DNA from: Entomortierella parvispora
Lineage: Eukaryota > Mortierellomycota > Mortierellomycetes > Mortierellales > Mortierellaceae
Direction: 5' to 3'
DNA length: 64,000 bases
NCBI GenBank assembly: GCA_963573315.1
Contig: OY752141.1
Location: 1,178,001-1,242,000 of the forward strand
Positions 45,003-56,900 of this stretch are shown here, piece by piece (position 1 is the stretch's first letter; every line of letters starts with the position of its first letter). A program made the position numbers and the translations under genes. The notes under the pieces are model-generated. The model made no database searches. It had not been told where the DNA came from and saw only the letters and a list, made by a program, of their open reading frames with translations.

Positions 45003-48000
45003 ATGAGTGCCAGTCGCTTCACGTACTCGTCCGCACCGTTGCGGCGCGTGGACTGTGTCCAGTTTGGTATTCTCTCACCAGAGGAAATTGTACGTTCAGA
45101 TGTTTTGTTTGTTTTGCTTGTGAAAGAGATGCAGACATGACCTCTGGAGATGCATCATGTGACAACTGGAAACACAGACACTTCCCCGTGTCGACATACA
45201 CACATACACACACTCTCTCCCTCTCGCAACGCCTCACCCTTAGAAACCCTCTCACCATTTGATATGGACTGGAGCAATCTGAAATACTCGACCACATCCC
45301 TATCCTCCTCGACATACTCGACATACCACAGGACTATTTGCAGAGATCGATTTTATCATGCTGCCTTTTTTGTATTTCAGTATGACCACCATGAATGCCC
45401 GAGAACATCAGAGTTGAACTGGGTGACCTACCCGATTTTATTCTTCTGTTCCTAGAAAAACATGTCTGTCGCAAAGATTGAACACGCTGAACTGATCGAC
45501 GAAGGCACAAAGAGACCCAAGATCGGCGGTTTGCATGATCCCCGTATGGGAACCATCAACCGCAACTTCAAGTGCCAAACCTGCTCAGAAGGCATGGCCG
45601 AGTGTCCAGGACATTTTGGCCATATTGAACTTGCCAAGCCCGTCTATCTTAATGGTAATACTTCATGGTCCTCGAGCAGTGGCTGATATTGCATAGCAGG
45701 CAAATCATTCGACTGAAAAACTAACAATAGCGCTTTAAATTCTACAGGTTTCCTAACAAAGGTCAAGAAGATTCTTGAGTGTGTTTGCTATTCGTGCTCA
45801 AAGCTCAAGATCGACGATGTAAGAGTCTGAGCATTGCTTAAGGGCTATTTGCACCAGCGCTTTGCTATTTGTGTATGACACTTACCAAGCTCTTCGAAAT
45901 CTCCTTGACGACAACTCATCCAAATAGAACAACAGCAAGTTCATGAGGGCGCGCCGAATCAGAGACCCCAAAGTGCGCCTGAAGGCTGTTTGGGAGCTGG
46001 CCAAGACCAAGATGGTGTGCGAGGGCGGCGATGATATTGAAGGCGAAATGGGCGATGAGATGGAGATTGATGAGCACGGAAACCCACAACCAAAGAAGAA
46101 GTCGCATGGTGGGTGCGGACACCGTCAGCCAATCTTCCGTAAAGAAGGTCTTGGACTGAGTGTCAACTTCAAGGCCAATGCCAACGACGTAAGTTTTGTG
46201 CCTGACTATACGACAACTTTTTAGTTGTTTGGTCGCTACGTGTAAATCATTGTTGGTCATCTCTTGACTTATTCTTTTCATTCTTTTAAAAAAAACAGGA
46301 CTCTCAACCAGAGGGCAAGAGGACTTTGACTCCAAGCGATGCCTACCACATTCTGAAGCGTATCTCGAATGAGGATATTGAGGCCATGGGTCTGTCAGCA
46401 GAGTTTGCTCGTCCTGAATGGATGATCATGACGGTGCTGCCTATCCCTCCTCTCGCTGTCCGACCCAGTATTCAGATGGACGGTTCCAGCACAGGAGAGG
46501 ATGATTTGACTCACAAGTTGTTTGCGATCATCAAAACAAACGCTGATGTTTACCGTTGTGCTCAAGACGGAACCCCCGCTCACTTGATCCAGCAACACGA
46601 GCAACTGCTGCAGTACCACGTTGCCACTTACATGGACAACGATATTGCTGGTCAACCCCCAGCAGCGCACAAGAACGGACGACCTGTAAGTTTGAAAACT
46701 GGTCTTTTTATTTTTTCAGTCTTCGGACAAAATGAATGAGTGCTATTAGAGCCCAGTCAGCTAACCAGTATCTAATACTTGTTCTCTTCTTTAGTTGAAA
46801 TCCATTCGTGCACGTCTAAAGGGCAAGGAAGGTCGTCTTCGTGGAAATTTGATGGGAAAGCGTGTAGACTTTTCCGCCCGTACCGTTATTACAGGAGACC
46901 CCAATTTGTCAATTGACGAAGTTGGAGTTCCCCGCAGTATCGCCAGGACCCTCACATACCCAGAACTGGTCACGCCCTACAACATTGACAAACTTCAGGA
47001 GCTGGTCAGGAACGGACCAACAGAGCATCCAGGTGCCGTGTATGTGATCCGTGACGATGGACAGCGTATCGATCTTCGATGGAACAAGCGTGAGGTCCCA
47101 TTGCAGCTGGGATGGAAGGTTGAGCGACACATCAACGATGGTGATGTGGTCATCTTCAACCGTCAGCCGTCTTTGCACAAAATGTCTATGATGGGACACA
47201 AAATCCGTGTCATGCCTTACTCGACTTTCCGCCTCAACCTGTCTGTCACCACACCTTATAACGCCGATTTCGATGGAGATGAGATGAACTTGCACGTCCC
47301 CCAATCAGTGGAGACTCGCGCCGAGATTACAGAGATTTGCATGGTCCCACGTCAGATTGTGTCACCCCAGTCCAACAAGCCGGTCATGGGTATTGTACAG
47401 GATACTCTGTGCGGAGTCCGCAAGTTTACCAAGCGCGACTGCTTCTTGACAAAAGAGATGGTGATGAACATTGTGATGTGGGTGCCTGGCTGGGAAGGGT
47501 TCTTGCCTACGCCTGCGATCTTAAAGCCCAAGCCCCTGTGGACTGGAAAGCAAATGATCAGTATGATCATTCCCAAGGGCATCAACTGTGTCACCTTCCA
47601 CTCGACCCATCCCGATAACGAAGAGAGCGATATTTCTCCAGGAGACACCAAGGTGGTGGTGGAGAATGGCGAGCTCATTTGCGGTATCGTATGTAAGAAG
47701 ACTGTAGGAACGTCTGGAGGAGGCCTTATTCACGTCATTATGAACCAGCACGGGCCCGAGGTTGCCAAGACGTTCTTCAATGGATGCCAGACCGTTGTCA
47801 ACTACTGGCTGTTGCAGCATGGTTTCAGTATCGGTATTGGAGACACTGTCGCAGATCGTAGCACGGTCATGGCAATTTCGTCCATTATCAACAACGCGAC
47901 CTCGAACGTGAACGACCTGATCATCCAGGCACAGCAGGACAAGCTCGAGTGCAAGCCCGGTATGACACTGCGAGAGACCTTTGAGTCGAACGTAAACAGG

Positions 48001-51000
48001 GCCCTTAATACCGCTCGTGACGATGCCGGTAAAATGGCTCAGCAGAGTTTGCGCGAAGACAATAACGTGAAGCAGATGGTTATCTCTGGATCCAAGGGTT
48101 CGTTCATTAACGTGTCCCAGATGACGGCCTGTGTGGGTCAGCAGAACGTGGAGGGTAAACGTATCCCATTCGGATTCAAGTACCGTACTTTGCCTCATTT
48201 TACCAAGGACGATCACTCGCCCGAGAGTCGTGGATTCGTGGAGAACTCTTACCTTCGTGGTCTTACTCCCCAAGAGTTCTTCTTCCACGCCATGGGAGGA
48301 CGTGAAGGTAAGGACGGATATCTTTTTCTATACTTTTATGGATATTTTATTGCAAACATTCTCTGACAATTCTTGATACCACTCCAGGTTTGATTGATAC
48401 TGCTGTCAAGACTGCTGAGACTGGTTATATCCAGCGTCGTCTGGTCAAGGCTTTGGAGGATGTCATGGTCAAGTACGATGGCACTGTCCGAAACTCTCTT
48501 GGCCACGTTATCCAGTTCTGTTATGGTGAAGACGGTATGGATGCTTGTCACGTCGAGAAGCAGAAGCTGGATACGGTCAAGATGTCGAACAAAGCATTTG
48601 AGAGAAAGTACCACATTGACTTGACTGACAAGTCCAAGGGCTTTAAGCAAGGTACCTTGGACTACAGTGTCATCAAGGCGATTGAGGAGGCCGATATCGA
48701 AGCTGCCAAACGTGGAGAGCCTGATATGCAGACGTTGTTGGAGCAAGAGTTCAAGCAGCTCGAGGCTGACCGAAACCTGCTCCGAAACTACATCTTTACT
48801 GAGGGTGAGGACGGATGGCCCATGCCTACCAACATCAGACGTTACATCTGGAATTCCAAGCAAATGTTCCACGTTGACCACAAGCGACCCAGTGATTTGG
48901 ATCCGCGCCATATTTTGGAGAGCATCCGGAACCTGGAAAAGCAACTTATTGTTGTCCGAGGCACAGACCGCATCAGTGTTGAGGCTCAGGACAATGCCAC
49001 GCTTTTGTTCCGCATGCTGATTCGTTCGACGTTGGCGGTGCGCAGAGTCATTGAGGAGTTCCACTTGACCAGAGAAGCTTTTGACTGGGTTGTGGGAGAA
49101 ATCGGATCGCGATTCGCACATGCCATGGTCAACCCAGGTGAGATGGTGGGAACTGTTGCCGCTCAATCGATTGGAGAACCCGCTACCCAGATGACATTGA
49201 ACACTTTCCATTACGCTGGTGTGTCTTCCAAGAACGTCACGCTCGGTGTGCCCCGTCTGAAGGAAATTATCAACGTTGCCACCAACATCAAGACGCCTTC
49301 GCTGAATGTGTACTTGACTCCCGATTGTGCCCGCAACATGGAACGTGCCAAGCAGGTCCAGGTCGCACTGGAGTACACCAACTTGCGCAAGGTGACGTCT
49401 TCGACTGAAATTCACTATGATCCCGATCCTGAGAACACCAACATCAAGGAGGATCAGGACTTTGTGTCAGCCTACTACGCCATGCCTGATGATGACTTGA
49501 ACCTGTCCCGTACCTCGCCTTGGTTGCTGCGTATCGAACTTAACCGCAAGATGATGCTGGACAAGAAGCTAACCATGGCGGATGTGTCCAACAAGATTTC
49601 GGATGACTTCCAACGCGACCTGATGTGTATCTGCTCGGATGACAACGCCGAAAAGCTGATTATCCGCTGCCGTATTATCAGCGAAGAGTCGGCAGATAAG
49701 CAGTCAGAGGTGCAAGAAGAGGAAGATGTCTTCCTGAAGAAGATCGAGAGCAGTTTGCTGAGCTCCATTGGCCTCCGTGGTATCAAGAACATCACTCGTG
49801 TGTACATGGTGGAGAAGGAGAAGATCTACATTACCACCGATGGTACGTTCGATAAGCAGAAGGAGTGGTACCTCGAGACCAGCGGATCAAACTTGAAGGC
49901 GGTCATGTGCGAGGAGGATGTTGACTCGACTCGCACCTACTCCAACAACTGCGGTGAAGTCATGTCGGTTCTTGGTATTGAGGCTGCTCGTCAGGCTCTG
50001 TTGAAGGAGTTGCGAGGAGTTATCGAGTTTGATGGTTCTTATGTCAACTACCGTCACTTGTCGCTTCTGTGCGATGTGATGACCCATCGTGGCCACCTGA
50101 TGGCCATTACTCGCCACGGAATCAACCGTGCCGAGACTGGAGCCCTGATGCGTTGTTCGTTCGAGGAGACCGTGGAGATTTTGATGGAAGCAGCTGCTGT
50201 TGGTGAATTGGACGACTGCCGCGGAGTTGCCGAGAACATCATGTTGGGTCAGCTTGCACCTTTGGGTACAGGCGAGTTTGACCTGATGTTGGATGAGAAG
50301 ATGCTGAGCACTGTTGTGGAAGGTCCTCGACCAGGCATGATGGGCATGGGCATGGGCATGGGTATGGGTGGCGACAACTTGGCCTCTCAGATGACTCCCT
50401 ATGATGGACGTTCGCCCCAGTATGTGGACTTTTCGCACCCTGGATCTCCAATGGATGCAGTGTTCTCGCCTATGGGCAACTCTGGAGCGAGCTCGCCTCT
50501 TGGAGCAGGAACCTGGGATCCATCGAGTCCCTTTGGAGCGACCTCGCCTGGGTACTCTCCCAGCTCGCCCATGTACGCGACCAGTCCTGGCTACAGTCCT
50601 ACGTCGCCATCGTACTCGCCTACATCTCCCAACTATTCGCCTACGAGTCCCAGCTACTCGCCGACTTCTCCATCGTACTCGCCCACTTCTCCATCATACT
50701 CGCCCACTTCGCCATCGTACTCTCCTACGTCGCCAAGCTACTCGCCTACTTCGCCAAGTTACTCTCCCACGTCTCCTAGCTACTCGCCGACGTCTCCGAG
50801 CTACTCACCCACGAGCCACGGCTATGGCGCGACGTCGCCTGCGTACTCGCCCACATCGCCGAGCTACTCTCCTACGTCGCCCAGCTACTCGCCCACATCC
50901 CCTTCGTACTCGCCGACGAGCCCAAGCTACTCCCCTACCAGCCCAAGCTATTCCCCCACGTCGCCGTCGTACTCTCCCACTTCCCCCTCTTACTCGCCCA

Positions 51001-51338
51001 CGTCGCCGTCATACTCGCCCACGTCTCCAAGTTACTCGCCTACGTCCCCGTCGTACTCTCCTACGTCGCCCTCATACTCGCCCACCTCGCCTTCGTACTC
51101 TCCCACGAGCCCGAGCTACTCGCCCGCCAGCCCAAGCTACTCTCCCAGCTACTCTGGCGGCTCGACTTCGTTCTCGCCCATGGGCTATGGAGGAGCAGCC
51201 AACTCTGGAGCGGCCACACCAGGACGACCGGCATACAGTCCAGCAGGACCCAGTGGATCAGGGCCTGCCAATGGCTCTACCACTCCTCGTCAGTACCCTC
51301 CTCCATCCGGTGGAAAGTACTCTGACGATGAAGAGTAA
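45003..51338 (+). CDS. RPB1: RNA polymerase II largest subunit, right copy
   Basis: Seven exons (45003-45089, 45456-45654, 45748-45818, 45928-46188, 46299-46685, 46795-48307, 48388-51338) encode 1822 residues. The 87-base first exon supplies the conserved start ([14 protein letters not shown]), joined to [12 protein letters not shown] by a 366-base intron. Landmarks: the zinc-binding clamp with [17 protein letters not shown] and, across introns, CYSCSKLK; the active-site loop [14 protein letters not shown] holding the metal-binding aspartates; the bridge/trigger region [19 protein letters not shown] around the last intron; and a C-terminal domain of about 26 mostly canonical YSPTSPS heptads at residues 1555-1760, followed by an acidic end (YSDDEE). 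This is the catalytic subunit that makes mRNA; the heptads couple transcription to RNA processing. The C/T-rich upstream tract suggests that this copy keeps the native promoter. Confidence 0.97.
50540..51155 (+). repeat. RPB1 heptad repeats (CTD)
   Basis: About 26 units of 21 bases encode YSPTSPS with few changes. One degenerate spacer near 50811-50835 reads [11 protein letters not shown] mirrored array lies at 37920-38535. Codons vary between units, so the array is old rather than a fresh expansion. Confidence 0.9.
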
Positions 51339-51527
51339 ACCCAGAAAGATCATGGATGCAATCTCGAGGCTGCTTTGCCCGATGGCATTCCGATCTTTGA
51401 TGGAAGGAAGGCGCTCTTTGTTTTATTGTAGCAAAATCTGAACAAAAAAAAATCCCACTACCAAAAAAAAATATTCGAATTGCAAAGAACGCAACACACC
51501 ACCATGTATAAAACCTGAATGAATAAA

Positions 51528-51547
51528 CAAAAAAAAAAAAAAAAAAA
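51528..51547. repeat. A20 tract after the RPB1 polyadenylation signal
   Basis: About 20 consecutive A follow AATAAAC in the RPB1 3' flank, mirrored as T20 at 37528-37547. The promoter module starts right after it. Confidence 0.8.
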
Positions 51548-52419
51548 CAGCATGCAGGGCTATCTATTTGAAGGGTGACAGTTCTCTCGAACTGAGTCGC
51601 GTCGTTGACGCGTGTTGGTATTGCTCATTGTGTGCACCTCAATCGCCGATACCCGATAGTGAATCAACCACCAGCGCTGATTGCTCTCTTTGACTTCTCG
51701 CTCTTGGTGTTCTCCAGTGTGTAACCGTTGAAACTTTGCATAGAGATTAGGAAAGGTGTCGGGTTGACCCGTGAGCATGGCAAAGCAATTGTGTTCTCAT
51801 TCGTACCTGGTTCCATGTCGACCATCTGCATCCTTCTCTTCATCGCCATTCCTCCTTCCCCATTTGCAGATTTTGCTCCATTGACATTTCGCCTCCTCTT
51901 TCACTTCTCTTCTTTTGTCGCAGTCTCTTTGCTACAATCCTAGTGTCCTCGGTTTTTGCCATCCTTTTTCATCCATCAGTAAGGAACCCGATATCGGAAA
52001 AGTCAACAAAGTGCTTATCGTCTTCCGATAAAACCAACCCCTTGCGCATATTAGCAGACCGTTATCGTTCGTTTAGCACTAATATCTTTTACGTAAAGAG
52101 AGGCTCCTTCACCGTCCTCGGCATGCTCGCAATTCGACGACCGGCTCTTCTTTTCAAATGTTTATTTATCTTTCCATCCAATTCTCTCTCTCTCTTTGTG
52201 CTAGAGACTTGTCATCGCGCTTCAGTTGACGGATCCAAAGCATTGAAGAAACAGTGAATTTTATAAACGCTGTTATTTTATGACCAAACACCTGTAAAGA
52301 TTCAAGCACTTTGTAAGGCACATGCGCAGAAGGAGGAAGTCTGCACAGCGGTTGTGAGCTGCGGCATGATATTGACGGTCACTTTGATCTCTCTTGTCCT
52401 TGCTAAGACTGTATAGGAA
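51548..52419 (+). repeat. Promoter-like module, copy C
   Basis: It begins CAGCATGCAGGG and carries the palindrome at 51598-51612. It then has TGTGTAACCGTTGAAACTTTGCA-like sequence, GTTGACCCGTGAGCATGG, a pyrimidine-rich part with CTTCATC, TCGGTTTTTGCCATCC, and CATCGTTCG-type sequence near 52060. It ends at the ATG of the STAND-type pseudogene at 52420. All blocks recur in order in copy D. Confidence 0.65.
51598..51612. promoter_or_regulatory. Palindromic motif CGCGTCNNNGACGCG (copy C)
   Basis: Reads CGCGTCGTTGACGCG, 822 bases before the ATG at 52420. Copy D has the same motif 805 bases before its ATG, so the position is conserved relative to the gene. Confidence 0.6.
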
Positions 52420-53534
52420 ATGTCAAAGTCAAGGTCCAATGCAAAAGGCGATAGCGTATCCAGTCAGAAAAACAGCTTAACAGCCGCCATCCTTGGCATC
52501 AACAATCTATCGACCTTAGTAGTTGTTCCCAAGGCTGACAAGGGTTCCAGAACAACTGCAGTACCAACAGATCTCATCACCTTAACAGCTTTATACAGCT
52601 CGAGTGGAGCATCGGTGGTGGCTCGACCACCTGAGTCCAGTCTCCTGTCGATGGCGTCACTTGGAGGGTTCAGCTCATGAAAACGAACACAGTTTAAATT
52701 TCTCGGCACCTGTCATCCCAAACACGGTGGCTATAGCATCGGACATCTTTTCCACGAACGCCTCCAAGATAAAGCAGCAGGTGTCGTTACCAAAGGTTGG
52801 AGAAAATATGGAGACAACAGCGCAACTAGTCGCATGTGCCGAGCTTCTAGCACGAACTGCCTCCATATCCTTAGGTTCATCGACGAGTAGCATCAACACC
52901 AGCATTGACAGCCTGGACCTCTCTCAAATCAAGTGGACACAGGAAATGAACGACCGTCCTCTGGAGAAAGAATACATTCGCCAATTGATGAACCAGATGG
53001 TTGATAGATTTATAGTCCTTCCGTGGCACACCCATGTTGTCACATCCGTGGCATAGCGGCCACCAGATCGCCTCAGGCAGCTGGGACAAGACCGTGCGAC
53101 TGTGGGATATACAATCTGGCTCCGTTGCCTCTTCTTTGAGCGGCCATAAGGACGCTGTTACTTCCGTGGCATATTCACCCAGCGGCCATCAAATCGCCTC
53201 AGGCAGTTATGACAAGACCGTGCGACTGTGGGATGCACAGACTGGTGCTCTTGCCTCTTCCTTGAGTGGCCACGCCAGCTGGGTTACTTACGTGGCGTAC
53301 TCACCCAACGGTCACCAGATTGCCTCAGGTAGTCATGACAAGACCGTTCGATTGTGGAACACATATTCTGGTCAATGTCTGACTACTTTAGGCGGATTTG
53401 AAGACATCGCCTTTGGTATTGCCTGGAAGACTACTATGGAAGAGACATTCCTCGCAGTTGGTGGTGGAAACAAGTCTGTTCGCTTGTGGAAAGTTGTCGA
53501 AGATGAGAGTGGGGTTCGGGTGTGCCTGCACTGA
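52420..53534 (+). pseudogene. STAND (NACHT-WD40-like) gene, internally deleted and frameshifted
   Basis: The N-terminal part (52420 to about 53023) matches the gene fragment at 63118 onward: LTAAILGINNLSTLVVVPKA, PTDLITLTA, VAIASDIFS, LPKVGENMETTAQLVACAELL and EMNDRPLEKEYIRQLMNQMV. A two-base loss near 52676 shifts the frame. At 53023/53024, directly after the VDRFIVLP codons, the sequence jumps to WD40 repeats. Three near-identical units follow (GHQIASGSWDKTVRLWD, then SYDKTVRLWD, then SHDKTVRLWN) and a terminal blade with GNKSVRLWKVVEDES. Eight bases are missing in the first unit (near 53054), a second frameshift. The part normally between, expected to hold the NTPase/oligomerisation (NACHT) module, is absent. 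Intact relatives are thought to act as intracellular sensors in fungal self/non-self recognition. The WD repeats are so alike that recombination between them is likely. Confidence 0.75.
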
Positions 53535-53968
53535 CGATCGACTCCAGACACGCTTGTGATGAGGAAAGCTTGTATTGAAGGAGTTCAAGGGTTAAGCGAG
53601 ATGAATCTACGGTTGCTGCAGCAGCAGGAGACTGTAGGCCAGCCTGTGGCTCCATGCGCCAAAACATAAAAAGCTCATCGTGTGACTGCCTGGCGTGTTT
53701 GTTTTTCTTCTGGACGCGTTTTTTAATTTACGGTCCCTGTCCCTGGAAAGGGGACAGAAGCGCGTCGTCTTTTTTCTGCGCTGTGTTGTTGTGTCCTTTT
53801 TCTTTGTGTCCTTGTCTCTCTTCTTTTCGTCTCCCCTGCAACCCATCGGCTTCCTTGCTCAGCTCCATGGCCACATAACGAACCCCTTCTTCCCTTACAT
53901 TCTCTTCTTTCGTCTCCTACTCCTTCCCACTCTTTCCTACTCTCTCTCTTTTTCTCACACTCATCATC
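53535..53968. promoter_or_regulatory. Upstream region of POL2
   Basis: Follows the STAND pseudogene. The last 150 bases are strongly pyrimidine-rich (TCTTTCCTACTCTCTCTC) up to the ATG at 53969. Nothing else supported. Confidence 0.5.
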
Positions 53969-56900
53969 ATGGGATTCAACCACAAGAAAACAACCTTCGG
54001 CCTTATGCCCTCATCCACTCGCGGGGGTGGCAGGGGTGGCTCTCGAGGAGGCGCCCGGGGCAGCTTCCAAAAGCGGGGGGGTAAACCCTACAGGGCCCCT
54101 GGAGAACAAGCCGTCGCCTTTGTCGCCACAGGTGACGAAGGTACTCATGTCGAGCAACGGTTTGAAGATGCTGCCATGCAGGACGAGATTGACCGCAAGA
54201 TGGGCTTTGTCAAATTCCAGGAAGGGCCCGAAAAGTTGGGCTGGCTAATCAATCAGCATGCTGTAAGGACCCAGTGGGGAGATGGAAGGAAGAAAGGAAT
54301 GACCGAACAGATGTAGCAGTTTTTTTTTGCTCATGTAACCAACTATCCACCTCTCTTTCTTTGCTTTTGCTTAGACCATTGTCCAGGACGACGATTGGGC
54401 TTCAGGAAGATCCGCCGTCGACTACTACTTCATCCAGGATGACGGAGATATGTTCAAAGCGACGCTCAAATACAGTCCATACTTTTTCATTGCTACAAAG
54501 GTACACTACAACAGTTGCGGATCTCCACGGATTTTATGCTGCGCGCGCAAATCTGCTCACTGATCTGCATTTTTGATGGTCATGACAAACTAGGTCGGAT
54601 TTGAGGCAGAGGTTGAAGAATACATCCGGAGAAAGTTTGAGGACACAGTCGAAAAAATTGTCCGAGTGCAGAAAGAGGATTTAGACATGGTAACAATCCT
54701 TTGGTTCAACCTTGACCTTGCTTCTTTGCTTTTTTTCATTGATCATTATTGACAAAAAATGACCTGTTGTACTCCCTTCGAAAAAGCCCAACCATCTTTT
54801 AGGAAACACGCGGACATATATCAAACTGCAGTTTAGGAATGTTCTTGATCTGCAAGCGGTGCGCAGAGTGATCCTCCCGGCGGCAAAGCAAAACTTGGCC
54901 AAAATGTCCGTCTCTGATACATATGCAGAAGTTGTTGCTGCGGCCGACATGGGCATGCATGATGAACCAGTCGCTTCAAAAGCAGGAGGTGGCAGTGGAC
55001 TGGATCAGATTGTCGATATTCGAGAATACGATATCCCATATACCATTCGAGTGGCCATTGACAAAGGTAAAGCGGTACCACGTTTTCTGTCTCTTATGAA
55101 TTTTTTGTCGCCTCTCTCCCTCTCTGTCCGCCAGAGCGTCCAAGGACTATGGAAATATTAACAGCAACCACTCATTCTGTAGAAATTCGAATTGGTCTGT
55201 GGTACGACGTCAAGGTCACACCGACAGATGTCACGATTACAAGACAGATGGACAGAGTTGCCCGTGCAGATCCAGTTGTGTTTGCTTTCGATATCGAAAC
55301 AACAAAGTTGCCACTGAAGTTCCCCGACGCAGCTATCGACTCTGTTATGATGATTTCGTACATGATCGATGGACAGGTAACGAAAAGCTGTTGTCAACTA
55401 TGATTACCGTTTACCGTTTACCGTTTATGTTCCAAAAAAAAAAAAAAAAAAAAAAAAAAACTTTGCTTATTAACCATTGTTCTTTTTGTGTCATAGGGCT
55501 TTTTGATTACCAACAAGGAGATTGTATCTCAGGACATTGAAGACTTTGAATATACCCCCAAGCCGGAATACGAAGGCTTGTTTACCATCTTCAACGAGCC
55601 AAACGAGGAAGAGTGCCTGCGTCGATTTTTCCAACATGTCCAAGAAGCAAAGCCCACAGTGTTTGTTACATATAACGGAGACTTTTTCGATTGGCCATTC
55701 ATGGAGGCAAGATCAAAAGTCCATGGCATCGATATGTTCCAGGTAAACTATGGATTCGATGACAAGTGATTCAATTGAGAATACAGTTGACTGACACTAT
55801 CTGGAATATTACAATTGTAGGAAATCGGAGTGAAAAAGGATGACGAGGATGAATACAAGTCCAATACAGCAGTCCACATGGATGCCTTCCGATGGGTCAA
55901 GCGCGATTCGTATTTGCCAATGGGAAGTCAGGGTCTCAAATCAGTTACAAAGGAAAAGTTGGGATACAACCCAATGGAAATTGATCCTGAAGACATGACG
56001 CGATTTGCATCGGAGAAGCCGCAGACTCTGGCCCAGTACTCGGTTTCGGACGCTGTTGCGACCTATTACCTGTACATGAAATACGTGCATCCCTTCATTT
56101 TTTCCCTCTGCAACATTATCCCCATGAACCCGGATGAGGTCTTGCGAAAAGGTTCAGGAACACTTTGTGAGACACTGCTAATGGTAAGGGAAAGAGCACT
56201 TTGTAGCTTCAACATGAGCACATTGCCATGATCAAAACTCTACATTTTTTTTTTTTTTGATTTGAGATACTCATCTGAGCTTTATGAATGTAATTAGGTT
56301 GAGGCTTGGGTGGGAAATATTATCATGCCCAACAAACACACAGAGTCCTACAACAAGATGTACGACGGACATTTACTGGAAAGCGAAACCTATGTCGGAG
56401 GACACGTGGAGGCTTTGCAGGCTGGAGTATACAGAAGTGATATCCCCAACAATTTTGCAATCGTACCAGAGACCGCACAGCAGTTGATTGATGACTTGGA
56501 CGCTGCTCTAAAGTTCAGTATCGAGGTTGAAGGCAACATGAAAATGGAAGACGTGCTCAACTACGAAGAGGTATAATAATCTCTGTGCCTTCTGATGTTG
56601 GTCAGACTCAGGGTACTTTTGCTGGACTTTTTTTTTTGTTCATATTCTGATTTCAGGACCACATCCCAATATTTTTTAGGTCAAAGCTGCTATCGTGGCG
56701 CCATTGGAGGATTTACGTGATAGGCCAAATCGCAGTGAAAAGCCTAGTATTTACCATTTGGATGTCGCCGCTATGTACCCCAACATTATTCTCACCAACA
56801 GATTACAACCAGATTCGATCGTTGAGGAATCCACATGTGCCTCTTGTGACTTCAACAAGGTCGGAAAGGTGTGTGATCGACGCATGACCTGGTCGTGGCG

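Larger units (their letters stand above)
44994..51915. repeat. Right arm of the 6.92-kb inverted repeat
   Basis: Reverse complement of 37160-44081. The first outer mismatch is at 51916 (T against the expected C), followed by small indels and substitutions where the flanking promoter modules B and C differ. Confidence 0.93.
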
